The position numbers and the translations under genes are program-made. DNA of 64,000 nucleotides from Sistotremastrum niveocremeum HHB9708 (lineage: Eukaryota; Basidiomycota; Agaricomycetes; Sistotremastrales; Sistotremastraceae), in assembly GCA_001630475.1 (NCBI GenBank), contig KV419425.1, forward strand, positions 110,724 to 174,723, given 5' to 3'. Below are positions 34,978 through 46,360 of this stretch, piece after piece. Within the stretch, counting starts at the first letter, position 1; every line of letters starts with the position of its first letter. The notes under the pieces were generated by a model. The model made no database searches and was not told the origin of the DNA. It worked only from the letters and a program-made list of their open reading frames with translations.

Positions 34978-35303
34978 ATGGAAAGAGACCGGAAGTTCAA
35001 AGCATTGATCACAGCGCATCGGTTTGTCTCGGACCAGCCTCTTCTGCTGCAGCTGGATGCACTAGCGCGACAGAATCAAATTGTCCTCGAATGGAACATC
35101 ACTCAGGTGTTTGCGGGCAGCGAAACTCTCTGGCAGTCCTGTCCGAAAGGTACGCTAGTCTCGCGTACTGTCAGGTGGTCTCATCGTATCCTGTAGTGAA
35201 CGGGATATTGTGGGCACAATATTCACAAGCGGCGACAACGGAAGCAGCTTCCAAAGAGAAATCAGCAGAGGAGGCCATCAGACTGCTTCGAGGGAGATAC
35301 TAG
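34978..35303 (+). CDS. Stand-alone dsRBD-like microprotein 1, 92 aa
   Basis: Two exons (34978-35149, 35197-35303) in phase over a 47-nt intron. Almost the whole protein is one dsRBD-like unit: helix 1 LLLQLDALARQNQIV, strand LEWNI, a middle segment SETLWQSCPK, strand VNGILWAQYS, and helix 2 AASKEKSAEEAIRLLRGRY. The usual dsRBD GP-x-H patch is missing here (QVFAGSETLW), while the paralog at 37164 keeps GP. The helix 2 KEKSAEEAI corresponds to the KKxAK region of dsRBDs. An upstream in-frame extension exists (to 34756), but the paralog supports the ATG at 34978. Small proteins like this could bind dsRNA or dimerise with Dicer-type partners; not shown here. Confidence 0.68.
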
Positions 35304-37163
35304 CAGAGAGGAAGTCTCTTACAACGCACCTATTGAATGTAAGCATACGACGCACAACTGCTATATTTGTTAGGACTGACATATTGAAAGGGAAGTTCCG
35401 CCCTCAATTCGACCATCTTGTAGTTCCCTCGTAGCTGTAGCACAGTAGCAGATTCATTGATAGCCGGAACTTGATGTTTTCTCGGCTTTCCGATCGGACC
35501 AATACTCATTGTTATGCCATGTGGCTCGACTCCCTTTTCAAGTTTGAGGTCGCACGCGACTCTCAAACAGTTTCCTCTTTGTAATGCTTCCTATTCGGTT
35601 TCGAATCCTTTGGCTCAACAATGTGAGCATGGTACCATTGTGTGTAATCACAAAACGTTCCACCAATTAGCACCTGATACCAGGATGGTGGAGAATTTCA
35701 GGGAGGATATGGGCAAATTGCTCCACGTAGTTTGCGTGGAAGGTGTAGATCAGTCAATTGAACGCGAGTATAAGGGGGCCGATTGGGACTTACTTGGAAA
35801 TTCGTAAGCTACATGTAATGCTTGAATTTCTATCAGGTGACGTATATGTCGCAACGACTGTCACATATGGCCGACGAGCTAGTTTCTTCCAACCTCAAGA
35901 AGCGAGACTGAAGTGAAGCACCGGGCGATCTAGATTGGACTGAATTGTGATCCAAGTCCGAACAGCGTGTTCAACAAGTTGCCAAAACCTGAGCATGGGT
36001 AGCAGAAGTACTACAACGCCACAGTGGCTCAATGGTTGGTTGATGGCACCATTGACTTCCAGAAAATTGTGAAGGCGCTTCCTGCACCTGGGAAGCCGAA
36101 TAAGAACGTGAGGAACAAGCGCAGCGAAAGCGCCTTTAGCGAGACCTGAATTAATTACCGAGCTGGACGATCTGAGATGCATGTCTGAGAGATTGGGATA
36201 TACCTATCGGCCGAGATAGAACACGAATGATTAGCGTCTAGCCAATTCAAAGTCTGTGGAAGAATCTTGATAGAATCAAGGATAGAGTTGACGATTACGG
36301 AAGTTGATTCAGATGATCTGATTAGGTAACTTCCGCCCTGAAATTAGACGCCTTTCAAGCGAGGACAGTACGGATCCGACAAACGCAATGACAGTGTCCC
36401 TCCTCTTGTACAATCTACTTTGATACAATAAGTCGCAAAATAAGTCGGCGGAATGGTCACATCGACCGACAACATGTAACGGTGGCGACCGAGCCACCGA
36501 ACCGATAGCCCGAGTATGAGATAACGTTTCACAGACAACCAACCTCAGCCTAAATCTGAGCATCGACTCGGGTGTTTGAACACAGAAATATAGTGGTGTC
36601 ATTATGAAGGATCAACGTTCTACCCGGTCTCAGAGAATACATCAATAATATACAAGACAAGAGATCTGATCACTGACAAAGACCTACGATGTTCTTGGAT
36701 CACCTGTTTCGGGCCCGAGTCCAGGATTCCGAAATGCGAGTGATACAACTATGTCGAGGAGACAGAGCAATTGCAATGAGTGAGGACCAAAAAATGGGTT
36801 CAGCGCAGCCGAGAATTGATGTGAAGCCTCAAGCTGTTCGTCGAAAGATGAGAAACCGAAGGTCCACGAATTGATAGTGCTGTAATGGTTGAAGATCGTC
36901 GCGTACGGGCAGGGCGGCGGGTGATGAGTATGCGCATCAAACACTGACTTCGATCCCAGTCTTGAGCCGGGCGCAGCAGCTCACAGAGGATTTGAGCACC
37001 ATCCTCGAATAGTTTTCGCTTTGATGTTCGTCGACTTTAGCGGTGTGTTGACGAATATTTCGAGACATCGGCAGGAGGAAACGCTTCATAAGAAACGGCC
37101 CAACGTCTGGAAAAGTATCAACGCAAACTTCTCTCTCAATCCAAAGCACAATCCTCATAAACA
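35304..37163. other. No clear gene between the two dsRBD-like genes
   Basis: About 1.9 kb with short open frames only. I looked for a third dsRBD-like copy and did not find one. Confidence 0.45.
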
Positions 37164-37495
37164 ATGCCTCTCAGCCCCTTCCAGCAAGCCATTAGCGCTA
37201 ATAAATTCAACAATGTCCACACTCACCTTGCTCAGCTGAACGAACTCGCTCAGCAGAAAAGGGTGACATTGGAATGGCGCTCGAGCAACATAGGCCCAGC
37301 GTTTAGTCCTGTGTGGCAAGTGTATCCCGTAGGTGCGAAGAGATCATTTCTCTTCAAACATATACATGCGCTGAGAAAGATGTTTTCATAGTCAATGGAG
37401 AAGTTTGGGCAAATTACGCACAGACAGCTCCCAATGTTCAGGAAGCCTCCAGGCGTTCGGCCGACGAGGTCGTACGGATGCTGCGTAGATTCTAA
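37164..37495 (+). CDS. Stand-alone dsRBD-like microprotein 2, 90 aa
   Basis: Two exons (37164-37332, 37392-37495) joined in phase over a 59-nt intron at the same place as in the gene at 34978. Order: leader MPLSPFQQAISANKFNNV, helix 1 HTHLAQLNELAQQKRVT, strand LEWRSSNIGPAF, WQVYPVVNGEVWANYAQTAP, helix 2 VQEASRRSADEVVRMLRRF. GP before the second strand and the VxG turn fit dsRNA-binding domains better than in copy 1; the basic residues of helix 2 are Arg instead of Lys. There is no other domain. It is a tandem duplicate of copy 1 on the same strand, about 1.9 kb away. Confidence 0.7.
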
Positions 37496-37893
37496 CTAGT
37501 AAGCTGACATATCATCAGAGAGTTTGATATTGACTGAGGAATAACAGGCCATGATCGTCTATAAGATCTGCGTCTCTTCAGACTTCAAACGACTGTTCGG
37601 ATATTTTTTCGATTTTCTTGGTTCATGTCTCGGGACTGTTTCTCAGATTGTTTCTACAATCCCATAAGTTGTGTAGTCACGCCTGTATACTCTGAGTTCA
37701 GTCGATGGATCGTTGTACAGAGGATGCGTATTGACTGCTTGCCTAAATTTATCGCGATCTCATGAAACCGGTTGAGGAGGGCCGAGTCGGATTTTTGTCG
37801 GATGTACAAACAAAGGCCAAACACCTTCCTCCAAGGATCCCGGGCCTCAAAAATGACCATGAGTTCTCTACTGGTTCCCCTCGTTCCTCCACC
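37496..37893. other. Upstream region of beta-glucosidase
   Basis: Intergenic. An in-frame ATG at 37762 would extend the beta-glucosidase by 44 residues, but that stretch is not conserved-looking and is taken as leader. Confidence 0.5.
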
Positions 37894-40800
37894 ATGTCCA
37901 AGCCATCCGATATCGCACAAGCAGACCTTGACAAGCTCGTCAACGACATCAAGCTTGAAGATGCGATTGCGCTGACCAGCGGGGTTGGATTCTGGCATAC
38001 CCACGCTGTACCGAGTGCGAATATCCCTGCGATCAAGGTGAGCCATTTGGACGTTGGTCTAATCATATCTGACCGTAGTTAGGTCTCTGATGGGCCAAAT
38101 GGAATCAGAGGCAACCATTTCTTCATGGGCACGCCCGCAAAAGCAATTCCTGTTAGTCGCTCTGGTTCATCATGCCGGTCAGAGATGAAGATCTAACTGG
38201 CGCTCATAGAGTGCCACTGCCCTAGGTGCGACTTGGGACACCGAGCTCATTGGCAATGCTGCAGCCAAACTACTCGCAGACGAGGCAAAACTTCGAGGGG
38301 CGTCGGTCATCCTTGCACCTACGGTCAATATTCAGAGGGTGAGCTGTGATCATCTGACTGATTCTCGGCCGGCATTAACGGATCTCAATTTGTCAGTCTC
38401 CGCTCGGTGGCCGCGTGAGTTTCTTTCTTCCAGTCATGATCGATCATTGTTGAATGTCGTATAGAGCTTTGAAAGCTTCTCTGAAGACCCTCACTTGTCC
38501 GGGCACATCGCTGCTTCATACATAGCCAATGTTCAATCTAATGGAATTGGTGCTTGTATCAAGCACTTCGTGTGAGCCTTCCTTTGGGTCCCGCTTCTAC
38601 ATCTTCTGAGAGTGCGCCAGCGGAAATGACATGGAGAACGATCGCATGGCATATGACAGTATCATTAGCCCTCGCGCCCTGCGCGAGATTTACCTGATGC
38701 CATTCATGATCGCCCAAAAGTACGCTTCTCCCTGGGCGTACATGACTGCGTAAGCTAGACTTTGTTGAGCATGTTCCTTCTCTGACATAATTCATGAATA
38801 TAGATACAACCGCGTGAACGGTCTTCACATGGGTGAAAACCCATTGCTGAAGGAAGTTCTGCGTGACGAATGGAAGTCCGATGCGATGGTCATGAGCGAT
38901 TGGTTCGGTACCTACAGTTTATCGGAATCAGTCAATGCAGGGTCGGATCTCGAGATGCCTGGAGTCGGGAGATGGAGAACGCAGGACCAAATGAGCCGAG
39001 CTCTCCGAAGCAAAAAGATCACCGCACGTACCGTTCGTGAGCGTGCCAAGAAGGTTTTGGAGCTGGTTCAAAAATGTGCTAAAGGCGCCCCTGAGGTACG
39101 GGGAAAGATTCGCCATTACATCTGCTTCTAAGCCTCGTGATCAGGTCCTCGATGGTGATGGCGAAGAGAGGACGAAAGATTCGCCGGAAGACGTTGCTTT
39201 GATGCGTCAACTCGCTGCGCAATCGATCGTATTGCTCAAGAATGACGGTGGCATATTGCCCCTCAAATCCGGTCAGCTCAAAAAGGTGGCAGTCATCGGA
39301 CCTAATGCGAAAGCAAGGGTTCTTTCCGGTGGTGGTTCCGCTGCTTTGAAAGCTTCATATTTCGTATCACCGTACGAGGGCGTCGTCAACGCACTGCCCA
39401 AAGGTGTCGAGATTACGTATCACGAAGGAAGCCAAGGTACGAATACAGTCGCATTGTGATTTTCGTCTTTTAATGTGAATACTCCAGCATTCCTGACGCT
39501 GCCAACGCTTGACGGAGAGCTTGTTACCGAGGACGGAAAGCCCGGTTGGATAGGGAGCTGGTACTCCCATGTCGACGACAAATTCACACTCGCGCCAAAG
39601 CCCATCAAAATCCAGCTGGTCGACGAGACAAACATGATGATCAGTAACTCCCACCCTCCCGAGATCAGCGAGCGATGGTCATTAAACCTACGCGGTTTCC
39701 TCAAACCTCGTGCTACCGACGTAGCAGTCGAATTCGGCCTCACCGTCGCAGGTCGCGCGAAGCTCTACATCGACGGCAAACTTGTCATCGATAACTGGAC
39801 CAAACAGAGACGCGGTGAATCGTTCTTCGGCACAGGTTCTGTGGAAGAACGTGGTATATTCCAGTGCAAAGCTGGCGTCAAGCATGAGGTTTACGTTGAA
39901 TTCTCGAACGTCAAAGGTCCGGCCGACAACGATCTGGACGAAGTCATTCCTCTCGGTGGACCTGGTCTCAGGCTTGGCGGCGCGGATGTGCTTGATGGCG
40001 ATAAAGCCATCCAAGAGAGCGTGGAATTGGCTAAAGCTGCAGACGTCGCGATTGTCGTTGTCGGTCTCAATGCAGATTGGGAGACTGAGGGCTATGACAG
40101 GACCACCTTGGCATTGCCAGGACGGACTGACGAATTGGTATCAGCGGTGCTTAAAGCCAATCCCAAGACTGTTGTCGTTACTCAATCCGTAAGCTGCCAT
40201 CAGAATATGCAATCTTGGGTTGGTGATTCACTCTGCTATAGGGCTCTTCCATCGAAATGCCATGGGCCGAATCAGCACCAGCCATCGTTCATGCTTGGTA
40301 CCTTGGGAACGCTACTGGAGATGCTATCGCAGATGTCCTCTTCGGCAACGTCAATCCTTCTGGGAAGCTCAGTTTGACTTTCCCGAAGAGACTGCAGGAT
40401 AGTCCCAGCTACGGCCATTTCGCCAGTCAAAACGGAAAGGTAAGATAGCTGTTTGAAAATACTCGAATCTCGTTTCTAAAGGCGACTGCTAGGTCCGATA
40501 TGCGGAAGATCTATTCGTCGTACGTTATGGTCCTTTTTTCAGTTCTAACATCAACTCAGTGGATTTTAGGGCTATAAACACTATGAAAACATTGGTCTTG
40601 CTCCTTTGTTCGCCTTCGGGTATGGGGATTTCGTTTAATCCGACTATTTCATCGACTGATCGGATTTTAGTCACGGCTTGTCCTACACAACATTCGAATA
40701 TTCTGGACTCGAGCTGATTAAACCGAAAGCCTCTGCCAACGCGGAAGACTTTGAGGTCACAGTCAGCCTATCTGTCAAAAATACTGGATCCGTGACGGGA

Positions 40801-41088
40801 AGCGAGGCCGTGCAAGTCTACATCTCATTGCCAGCCGCACCTTTCGGTCAACTCCACGTGCCCAAGCAACTTCAAGGCTTCGCGAAGGTCAAGGAAATCA
40901 AGGCCGGAGAGTCGAAGAAGGTGTCTATTGTTCTCGACAAGTATGCTGTGAGCTATTGGGAGGAAGGCATTTCAAAATGGAGAGCTGAGCAAGGAGAGTA
41001 CACCGTTTCAGTCGCGGCCAGTTCTTCCGATGTTCGTCTGACTGGCAAGTTCGAGATTACCAAAGAGTTCGAATGGAGGGGCCTGTAG
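37894..41088 (+). CDS. GH3 beta-glucosidase with PA14 insert
   Basis: Multi-exon gene from MSKPSDIAQADLDKLVNDIK to EITKEFEWRGL. Domains in order: GH3 N-terminal barrel (VSDGPNGIRG, ALGATWDTELI, APTVNIQRSPLGGR, FESFSEDPHLSG, IKHFVANDMEN, YNRVNGLHMGENP, nucleophile Asp in VMSDWFGTYS), GH3 C-terminal domain (SIVLLKNDGGILPL, VAVIGPNA), a PA14 insert (WIGSWYSHVDDKF to AKLYIDGKLVIDNW), and a fibronectin-III-like end (VSLSVKNTGSVTGSEAVQVY). There is no signal peptide, so it is likely cytosolic and hydrolyses small beta-glucosides or cellobiose taken into the cell. An 18-nt exon (38397-38414) encodes SPLGGR. The start at 37894 has a good ACC before ATG. Confidence 0.93.
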
Positions 41089-41265
41089 GAAGTAGAAGAA
41101 CGTAGAGATAGAAGTACAATCAAACTCAAAAGGAAATCGTACACATGAACTCGAGTCAGAAAATTTTTCATTGGCTCCGCGGGATTCGGATGTTCATTCG
41201 GATGCTCTTCGACTTATTCTGAAATTGAAAACTCGAAAGTCAGAGCCTCGAACGCGAGTGAAACC

Positions 41266-42394
41266 ATGTCCAATCCTCTGTCTACGGATTCAGACGATGA
41301 TTTGGGTGATCTGTTTCAAGTATACTCGGGAGTCTGTGAGCCTTGGTCCTTCGGCTGACCATGTCCCACAGGAGCCTTCCAGGCCACCTTCACCTTTGCC
41401 TTCGTTTGCCTACTATACATCAAAATCGGGGAGAAATGAGCTCAAGATCAGACTAGTGGGATCCCATCCTCTCTGGGCACATCACTTGTCCGTAAGCGGC
41501 GCGCATGATTCTCTCGTTACTGGACTGACCAGCTCAAATCAGATGGAACGCAGCTCGACGATTTGCACAGTACCTAGAAGATAACCCGGAATTTTGTAGG
41601 GACAGAGTTGTCCTAGAGTTGGGTGCGGGAGGCGCATTACCTGGTCTGATCGCGGCCACCTTGGATGCTCGAAAAGTAAGTCAACTAGACTTTGGTGTGA
41701 GCATTGTCTCATGTAAGGCTTGATCAGGTCGTGATAACGGATTACCCAGACCCTCAGCTGATTCGAAATATCGAAATCAATGTGGAGAATAACATCCCTT
41801 ATATGACGCGAGATCGTGTGTCTGTGCAGGTATCGTCTTTTGGTGGCATGCTTTTATCGGCATCTGACCTCGATCCGTAGGGCCATATCTGGGGAAAGCC
41901 TGTTGAACCTCTGTTTGAGAGTATCCGAGACTCAAAGCCACACGAGGCCGGTGGAGGATTTGACATGATAATATTGAGTGACCTAGTTTTCAACCACTCA
42001 CAGGTGCGAGCTCTCTCTCTCGACTATTGATCATCCTGCTGATTATGAGACTCTTCTAGCATGATGCGCTTCTCCAAACTTGCTCGCGCGCTCTTCTTTC
42101 GCCGTCTTCCAATTCCGATCAGACTGGATCATCCAAGACGCCGTGTCTTCTCGTATTCTTTACACATCACCGTCCCCATCTTGTGGACGAAGACATGAAC
42201 TTTTTCCAAAAGGCCGAACAACAAGGATGGAAAGCCGAGAAGGTGGTCGAAGACAGGATGAAGGTATGTCTTCTTCTTCAAACTATCTATACCAAGCCCT
42301 CGCTAATTCGCGTGTACAGCCCATGTTTCCCGATGATCCAGGAGATGAGGTAGTTCGTGCTACGGTACATGGATGGCGGTTATGGAGGGTATAA
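41266..42394 (+). CDS. EFM7/NNT1-type protein methyltransferase
   Basis: Several exons give a protein of the yeast EFM7 (NNT1) family, a seven-beta-strand SAM methyltransferase that modifies the N-terminus of elongation factor eEF1A. Seen: acidic start (STDSDDDLGDLFQ), FAYYTSKSGRNELKIRLVGS then HPLWAHHLWNAARRFA, SAM motif VVLELGAGGALPGLIAA, VVITDYPDPQLI, IWGKPVEPL, MIILSDLVFNHSQ, LVFFTHHRPHLV, and a close PMFPDDPGDEVVRATVHGWR. All family blocks are present and in order. Exons join in phase, for example TT/A across 41488-41543. Substrate is inferred from the family. Confidence 0.9.
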
Positions 42395-43454
42395 CGTGTC
42401 CGGGGGTGTGGCGAAGACTCCTTCCTCCGTTGTCGAGATGCTACACTGGGTGGCACCTATCGAGGTGGGCGCTTATATTTATTTTACTCGTCTGATCTCT
42501 GAATCTCTAATCCATCAGCTCATTATACATTTCACGACCATTTATCTATCGTGAAAGCTGTATGAATTGAATACCATTCTTCTTCGTTCCAAGATTAGCA
42601 TATTCATCTGATTAAATACCCTCAATACCCACCAATAATCAACAGCATGGCTTCCAACTCGGACAGCCTGGTGGCACAGCTCCGTGTGTGCAAATGCAGC
42701 AAGGGGAAGTCCTCTCATCGAGCGTTGCAGATTCAGCGAAGTTGGAAAGAGACGCGAGTACGATCAGCGTAGCCAACAGTGTGAATGGAGCAAAATTCAT
42801 ATCGCTCAGTCCGGCTTCTATCTTCGAAGAAACATCGCTTCAGCTTTATCTTATGCTCTAGTCCCCCTAAGCCTCATCTAGCGCTATGCGTACCTCATAT
42901 CTCGACCGTTCAATGCTTATCTCGCGACTTATCGCAAGAGGCCTTCTCCTGAGTGCCCCACCAGTCATGTGCTATAGACAGCATGCAGTGCGGCAAATTA
43001 TACCCCTTACATCGTGTGCATCGAGAGGGCTACTTTTAGGCTTCCAATGCCGGCGGCCGCGACTCAAGTCGAAGATGACCTTGCCCCTCTCTAACTGCGA
43101 GATTGAACGTCGAATATATCCGTAGCTCTTGAGCATCGTTGCTAGTTCATAACGGACTGACTATACTAGAGCCCTTAGCGTAGCAGATGCTTCTTTGTGA
43201 ATTTGATATCAACGAGGCTGTCTGAAGCGAACACGACCGCGACATTTGGCATACACATTCATACAAGAATATATTGTTGTAGTCTAGATCCGTATCATAT
43301 CTCTCCAAGATGGACGCCTTTCGTGTGCAAGCCAGTTGTGATTCGCATGTGCCTCTCCGAAAATGTCACTCTCCCTCGTTCTTCGAACTACACTTAAGCC
43401 AGGTCAGAGACAAATTCGTCACAAGAAGAGAAGCACTTGCCAACCACGAAAAAT
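42395..43454. other. No clear gene
   Basis: A protein-like frame without an ATG at about 42660-42865 (+, includes GEVLSSSVADSAKLERDAST) might be an exon or relic. Otherwise nothing is recognised. Confidence 0.35.
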
Positions 43455-43637
43455 CTAGCAACATTCACAACACTTGGTATCACAAGTAGGAGGAATTTTA
43501 CCCGGGCCTCCACAGCAAGTCATGCAGGGAGCGATCCAAGGATTAGCCTCCGGAAAGGCGATAGCTGTCGCATCAACGTTCTCGAAGGAGAAAAGAACCA
43601 GAGCAGACAAAGCTGGAAGAAAGTACGACAATCTCAT
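43455..43637 (-). CDS. Secreted eight-Cys micropeptide 5, 60 aa
   Basis: Single exon from an ATG at 43637. Signal peptide LPALSALVLFSFENVDA, short spacer AIAFPEANPWIA, then PCMTCCGGPGKIPPTC followed by DTKCCECC: pattern C-x2-CC-x9-C-x3-CC-x-CC with the stop after the last Cys. The double cysteines, Pro/Gly content and size are like those of the 21.8-23.8 kb array, but spacing and count differ. A TATA-like CCATATAAACC lies at 43707-43717 on the minus strand, about 70 bp upstream. Function unknown. Confidence 0.65.
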   Translation of the reverse strand: MRLSYFLPALSALVLFSFENVDATAIAFPEANPWIAPCMTCCGGPGKIPPTCDTKCCECC

Positions 43638-43706
43638 GGCTTCGAGATTTGGGAGCGTCGCAGGGATAGCGAAGACGTGGAGAAGACGAAGGCAGGTGCA
43701 GGGATC

Positions 43707-43717
43707 GGTTTATATGG
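43707..43717 (-). promoter_or_regulatory. TATA box of peptide gene 5
   Basis: CCATATAAACC read on the minus strand, about 70-80 bp before the ATG at 43637. Confidence 0.45.
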
Positions 43718-44288
43718 AAGGATGAGGGTGATACCCCTGAAAGCAGGGACAGTCATGGGGGGTGTTGCGGGCAGATAAAAGGTTGTCCACGTGCAATGGT
43801 TCTTTCGATGGCGGACGCCAACCGCATAACACCCGCATCGAATAAATCGAAGTGTGAGCTTCGACTCGTGACAGCACGATAGAGGGGTCTGGAATACGAG
43901 ATGTATGAGTTGACGATGCATGGGGAGGAGTCGGGATCGATGCAGCACCATTCCCGTCTGCTGAGACACAAAGAGGCGAAGCCGACTGGGCTGGGTGAGA
44001 CGTGGCGACGGCATTGGATGCTAAGGGGTCATCGAAACTGATCACCGAGTATGAGCGTCAGCGATAGCCTGCATATGGGATGCGCGAGGTGGGATAGCAC
44101 ACGGAGCCATCGATCAATAACGCCGATTCGACTATGATGCTGCCTAAATGGAATAAATAGATAGGTGGTGGAAAGAAGGAGATGCAGCGTGAACGGCACA
44201 GGGATATCCTCGGCTTCCTCCGAGATAATGATTGAGATATGCCCCATTTGAAGCCAGGTATACCTGGCTTTGTTCAGTAGGCAGTCGC
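43718..44288. other. No clear gene
   Basis: A minus-strand open frame (43710-44045) starts MISFDDPLASNAVATSHPAQ and is rich in Ser and Pro, but overlaps the peptide 5 promoter and has no motif. Judged doubtful. Confidence 0.35.
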
Positions 44289-44411
44289 CTACGATCGACT
44301 ATCTGCGTCATCGTCGACGCCTGAGTGATTACTGTCAACTGGCTCCGTCGATACATGAGCAGTGAATGCGATGATGGCTATCGCGAGCAAAGTCGACGAG
44401 ATGGCTTGCAT
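44289..44411 (-). CDS. Short secreted peptide without Cys, 40 aa
   Basis: From an ATG at 44411: signal peptide (ISSTLLAIAIIAFTAHVS) and an acidic tail TEPVDSNHSGVDDDADSRS. It resembles the other small peptides in its signal sequence and the EP after cleavage, but carries no cysteine. It may be a relic, an exon of a spliced gene or a chance frame. Confidence 0.3.
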   Translation of the reverse strand: MQAISSTLLAIAIIAFTAHVSTEPVDSNHSGVDDDADSRS

Positions 44412-44496
44412 AGAGTAGATGGGGGTCGGTTGGGTGTTCCTCCCTGAAGCCGCCTCTGCTTTGTACACGCACCCCACTGGCCGCATGACTTAGTTC

Positions 44497-45801
44497 GGCT
44501 CGATAGCGGTGCGTGTAGCCTCGATAGCTCGATAGCGTCGGGCCGAGGCTATCGAGGGTCTAATGTAGTAATTAGCGATGATCTCCGCTTAGTTCCGGGA
44601 TCATGATGTAATGAGTACGAATAAATTACTATAAACGAGTACGGCGTATCGAAAGACCCTGAAATGGAACCGGGAAGCTTAGCTCAGCACATCCGACGGC
44701 AATTCCCGCGCTCGGCTTCACATTTCGCGGTGAGGCTCTTCCAATGAAGCTCACTCGCTCTCTGGGGCTTATCAAATAAAATAAAAATTTGCGCGAATCT
44801 AAAATGACAATTTCAAATTTTATAACAAAACGGTATTTTTCTTTGTGGCCTGGAAGCCTGAGCATTGAGACAATGTTGTATGTGCAGTCTAGAATATTAC
44901 ACCAGCAGTCTGGAAGTTTGTCCTAGCACTCACAAACTCACTGAACAAGATTGGGTATAATTTTAGGTGTATTGGTGAAATTTGAAAGATTGGAAAGCGG
45001 TCAGGGATGTCTGACGGAAGGGGACAAGAAATAAACCACAATAAATGTTTTGCATTTGTTTCCGAAGAGCAGCTAGGTTCTGTTACCGATCATTATAGCG
45101 ACATACCTCATTTTGACGCTAAAAGCGCTCCTTGAAGAGCAGCCAGCGTCCGCAGACGCGGTGCTCGAATATTCTCAGCCGGCGTAGCCGGCCCCGAAAA
45201 ACAACATTTTTGACATGTAAATCCCAAATTTCATGCTCCAGAATATCGCACTCAAGCGCATCTTGAGTCCAGAGGGCTCTTGGGGCAGTAACTTCACATT
45301 CTGTATCAGAAATAGCCAGCAAAGCCAGGTCCAGAAACAAATGCCTCATGCAATCTCCGGACCAGAAGTCAGCACCAAGACCCATGTCGGGAGACTAAAG
45401 ACTGATTGATGATTTCAATCTGAAAGTCCAATATACAATTCTGCTTCGAGTCTGACCATTCTGTGGTGTTCTTAGTTTGGGGAAGATTATTTTATTCTGC
45501 TACAGAGAACAGATTGGCAGCTCTCCAAGAGCTTCGAAAAATAGAAGGAATATATTATGACATATCTACAAAAATTCGTGAGAGTTGATCCAGAACTGCA
45601 AGAGCTATGGAATTTACAAGGTTGAGGCCAAGTATTAGCGTGCCCGGATCGAGCGCGATAAGTCCGCTATCGAGCTCGCTTGCTGTCAGCGCTCGGGAAC
45701 AGTAGATTAAATTAAATGATTTCTTTAATTTATTACTATATATGGGCCGTGGAATATTGCCTCTCTCGGCGGCAGGGTCCTACAAGCACCGCTATCGAGC
45801 C
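44497..45801. mobile_element. hAT-like TIR element, 1305 bp, 8-bp TSD
   Basis: Both ends read inward GGCTCGATAGCGGTGC, followed by gTGTAG (left) or tTGTAG (right), so the inverted repeat is about 22 bp with one mismatch. A perfect 8-bp duplication, cttagttc, lies at 44489-44496 and 45802-45809. Subterminal copies of GCTATCGAG/CTCGATAGC occur near both ends, as in hAT elements whose transposase binds subterminal repeats. The centre is A+T-rich and lacks a transposase frame (longest open frame about 88 codons at 45119-45385), so the element is non-autonomous. The terminal bases GGCTC are not the usual hAT CA/TA; the class rests mainly on the 8-bp duplication. Confidence 0.8.
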
Positions 45802-45809
45802 CTTAGTTC

Positions 45810-46360
45810 TAGACAAGTTCGTAATGTTAACAAAGAATCCACGGGATTACGATATAGAGACACACGAGCTTCATCTTGCCTCATAGACGCATGCAGAGGT
45901 GGAGAACGTGTGATGGTTACGAATCACATGGCTGACTGAAGCCGCACGTTATCGAAAATAAATCTATAGCTATGTAGAAAATGTTTGAGAGATCAAGCGA
46001 GGGTAGCAGGTGATTGCGCACTATATCTGGCAACATTTCATGCCTTTTGAAAAAATCGTCAGGCCATGCTGGATGCAAGGGCAGACGCTGATGGTGGTTG
46101 AGCGCTGAGCTCAGGCTTGATTTGGCTCTGTTGTTATCGCTTAGTCATGCTTCGCTTAGTGTCAATAGTCACATAGTGTGAAGCGTCATTTCTTATCGCT
46201 GTCGATTATTCAGTGTAACTTGAACATGTGACTCGAAGGAAAGATGCATTCTCAAATATGTATCGCAGCGTAATATTTCGGGATTGTGTATTCTCTGATG
46301 TGCGTACATTGGAAGATTTTCCACAATTCGAGCTCGTACTGGCTTGCCAACGCCCGCTTG
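45810..46360. other. No clear gene
   Basis: Downstream of peptide 6 (-) and beside the TIR element; only short frames. Confidence 0.5.

Noticed and set aside
43710-44045. 111-codon minus-strand frame upstream of peptide 5
   Set aside because: Overlaps the peptide promoter, has no motif and no exon continuation.
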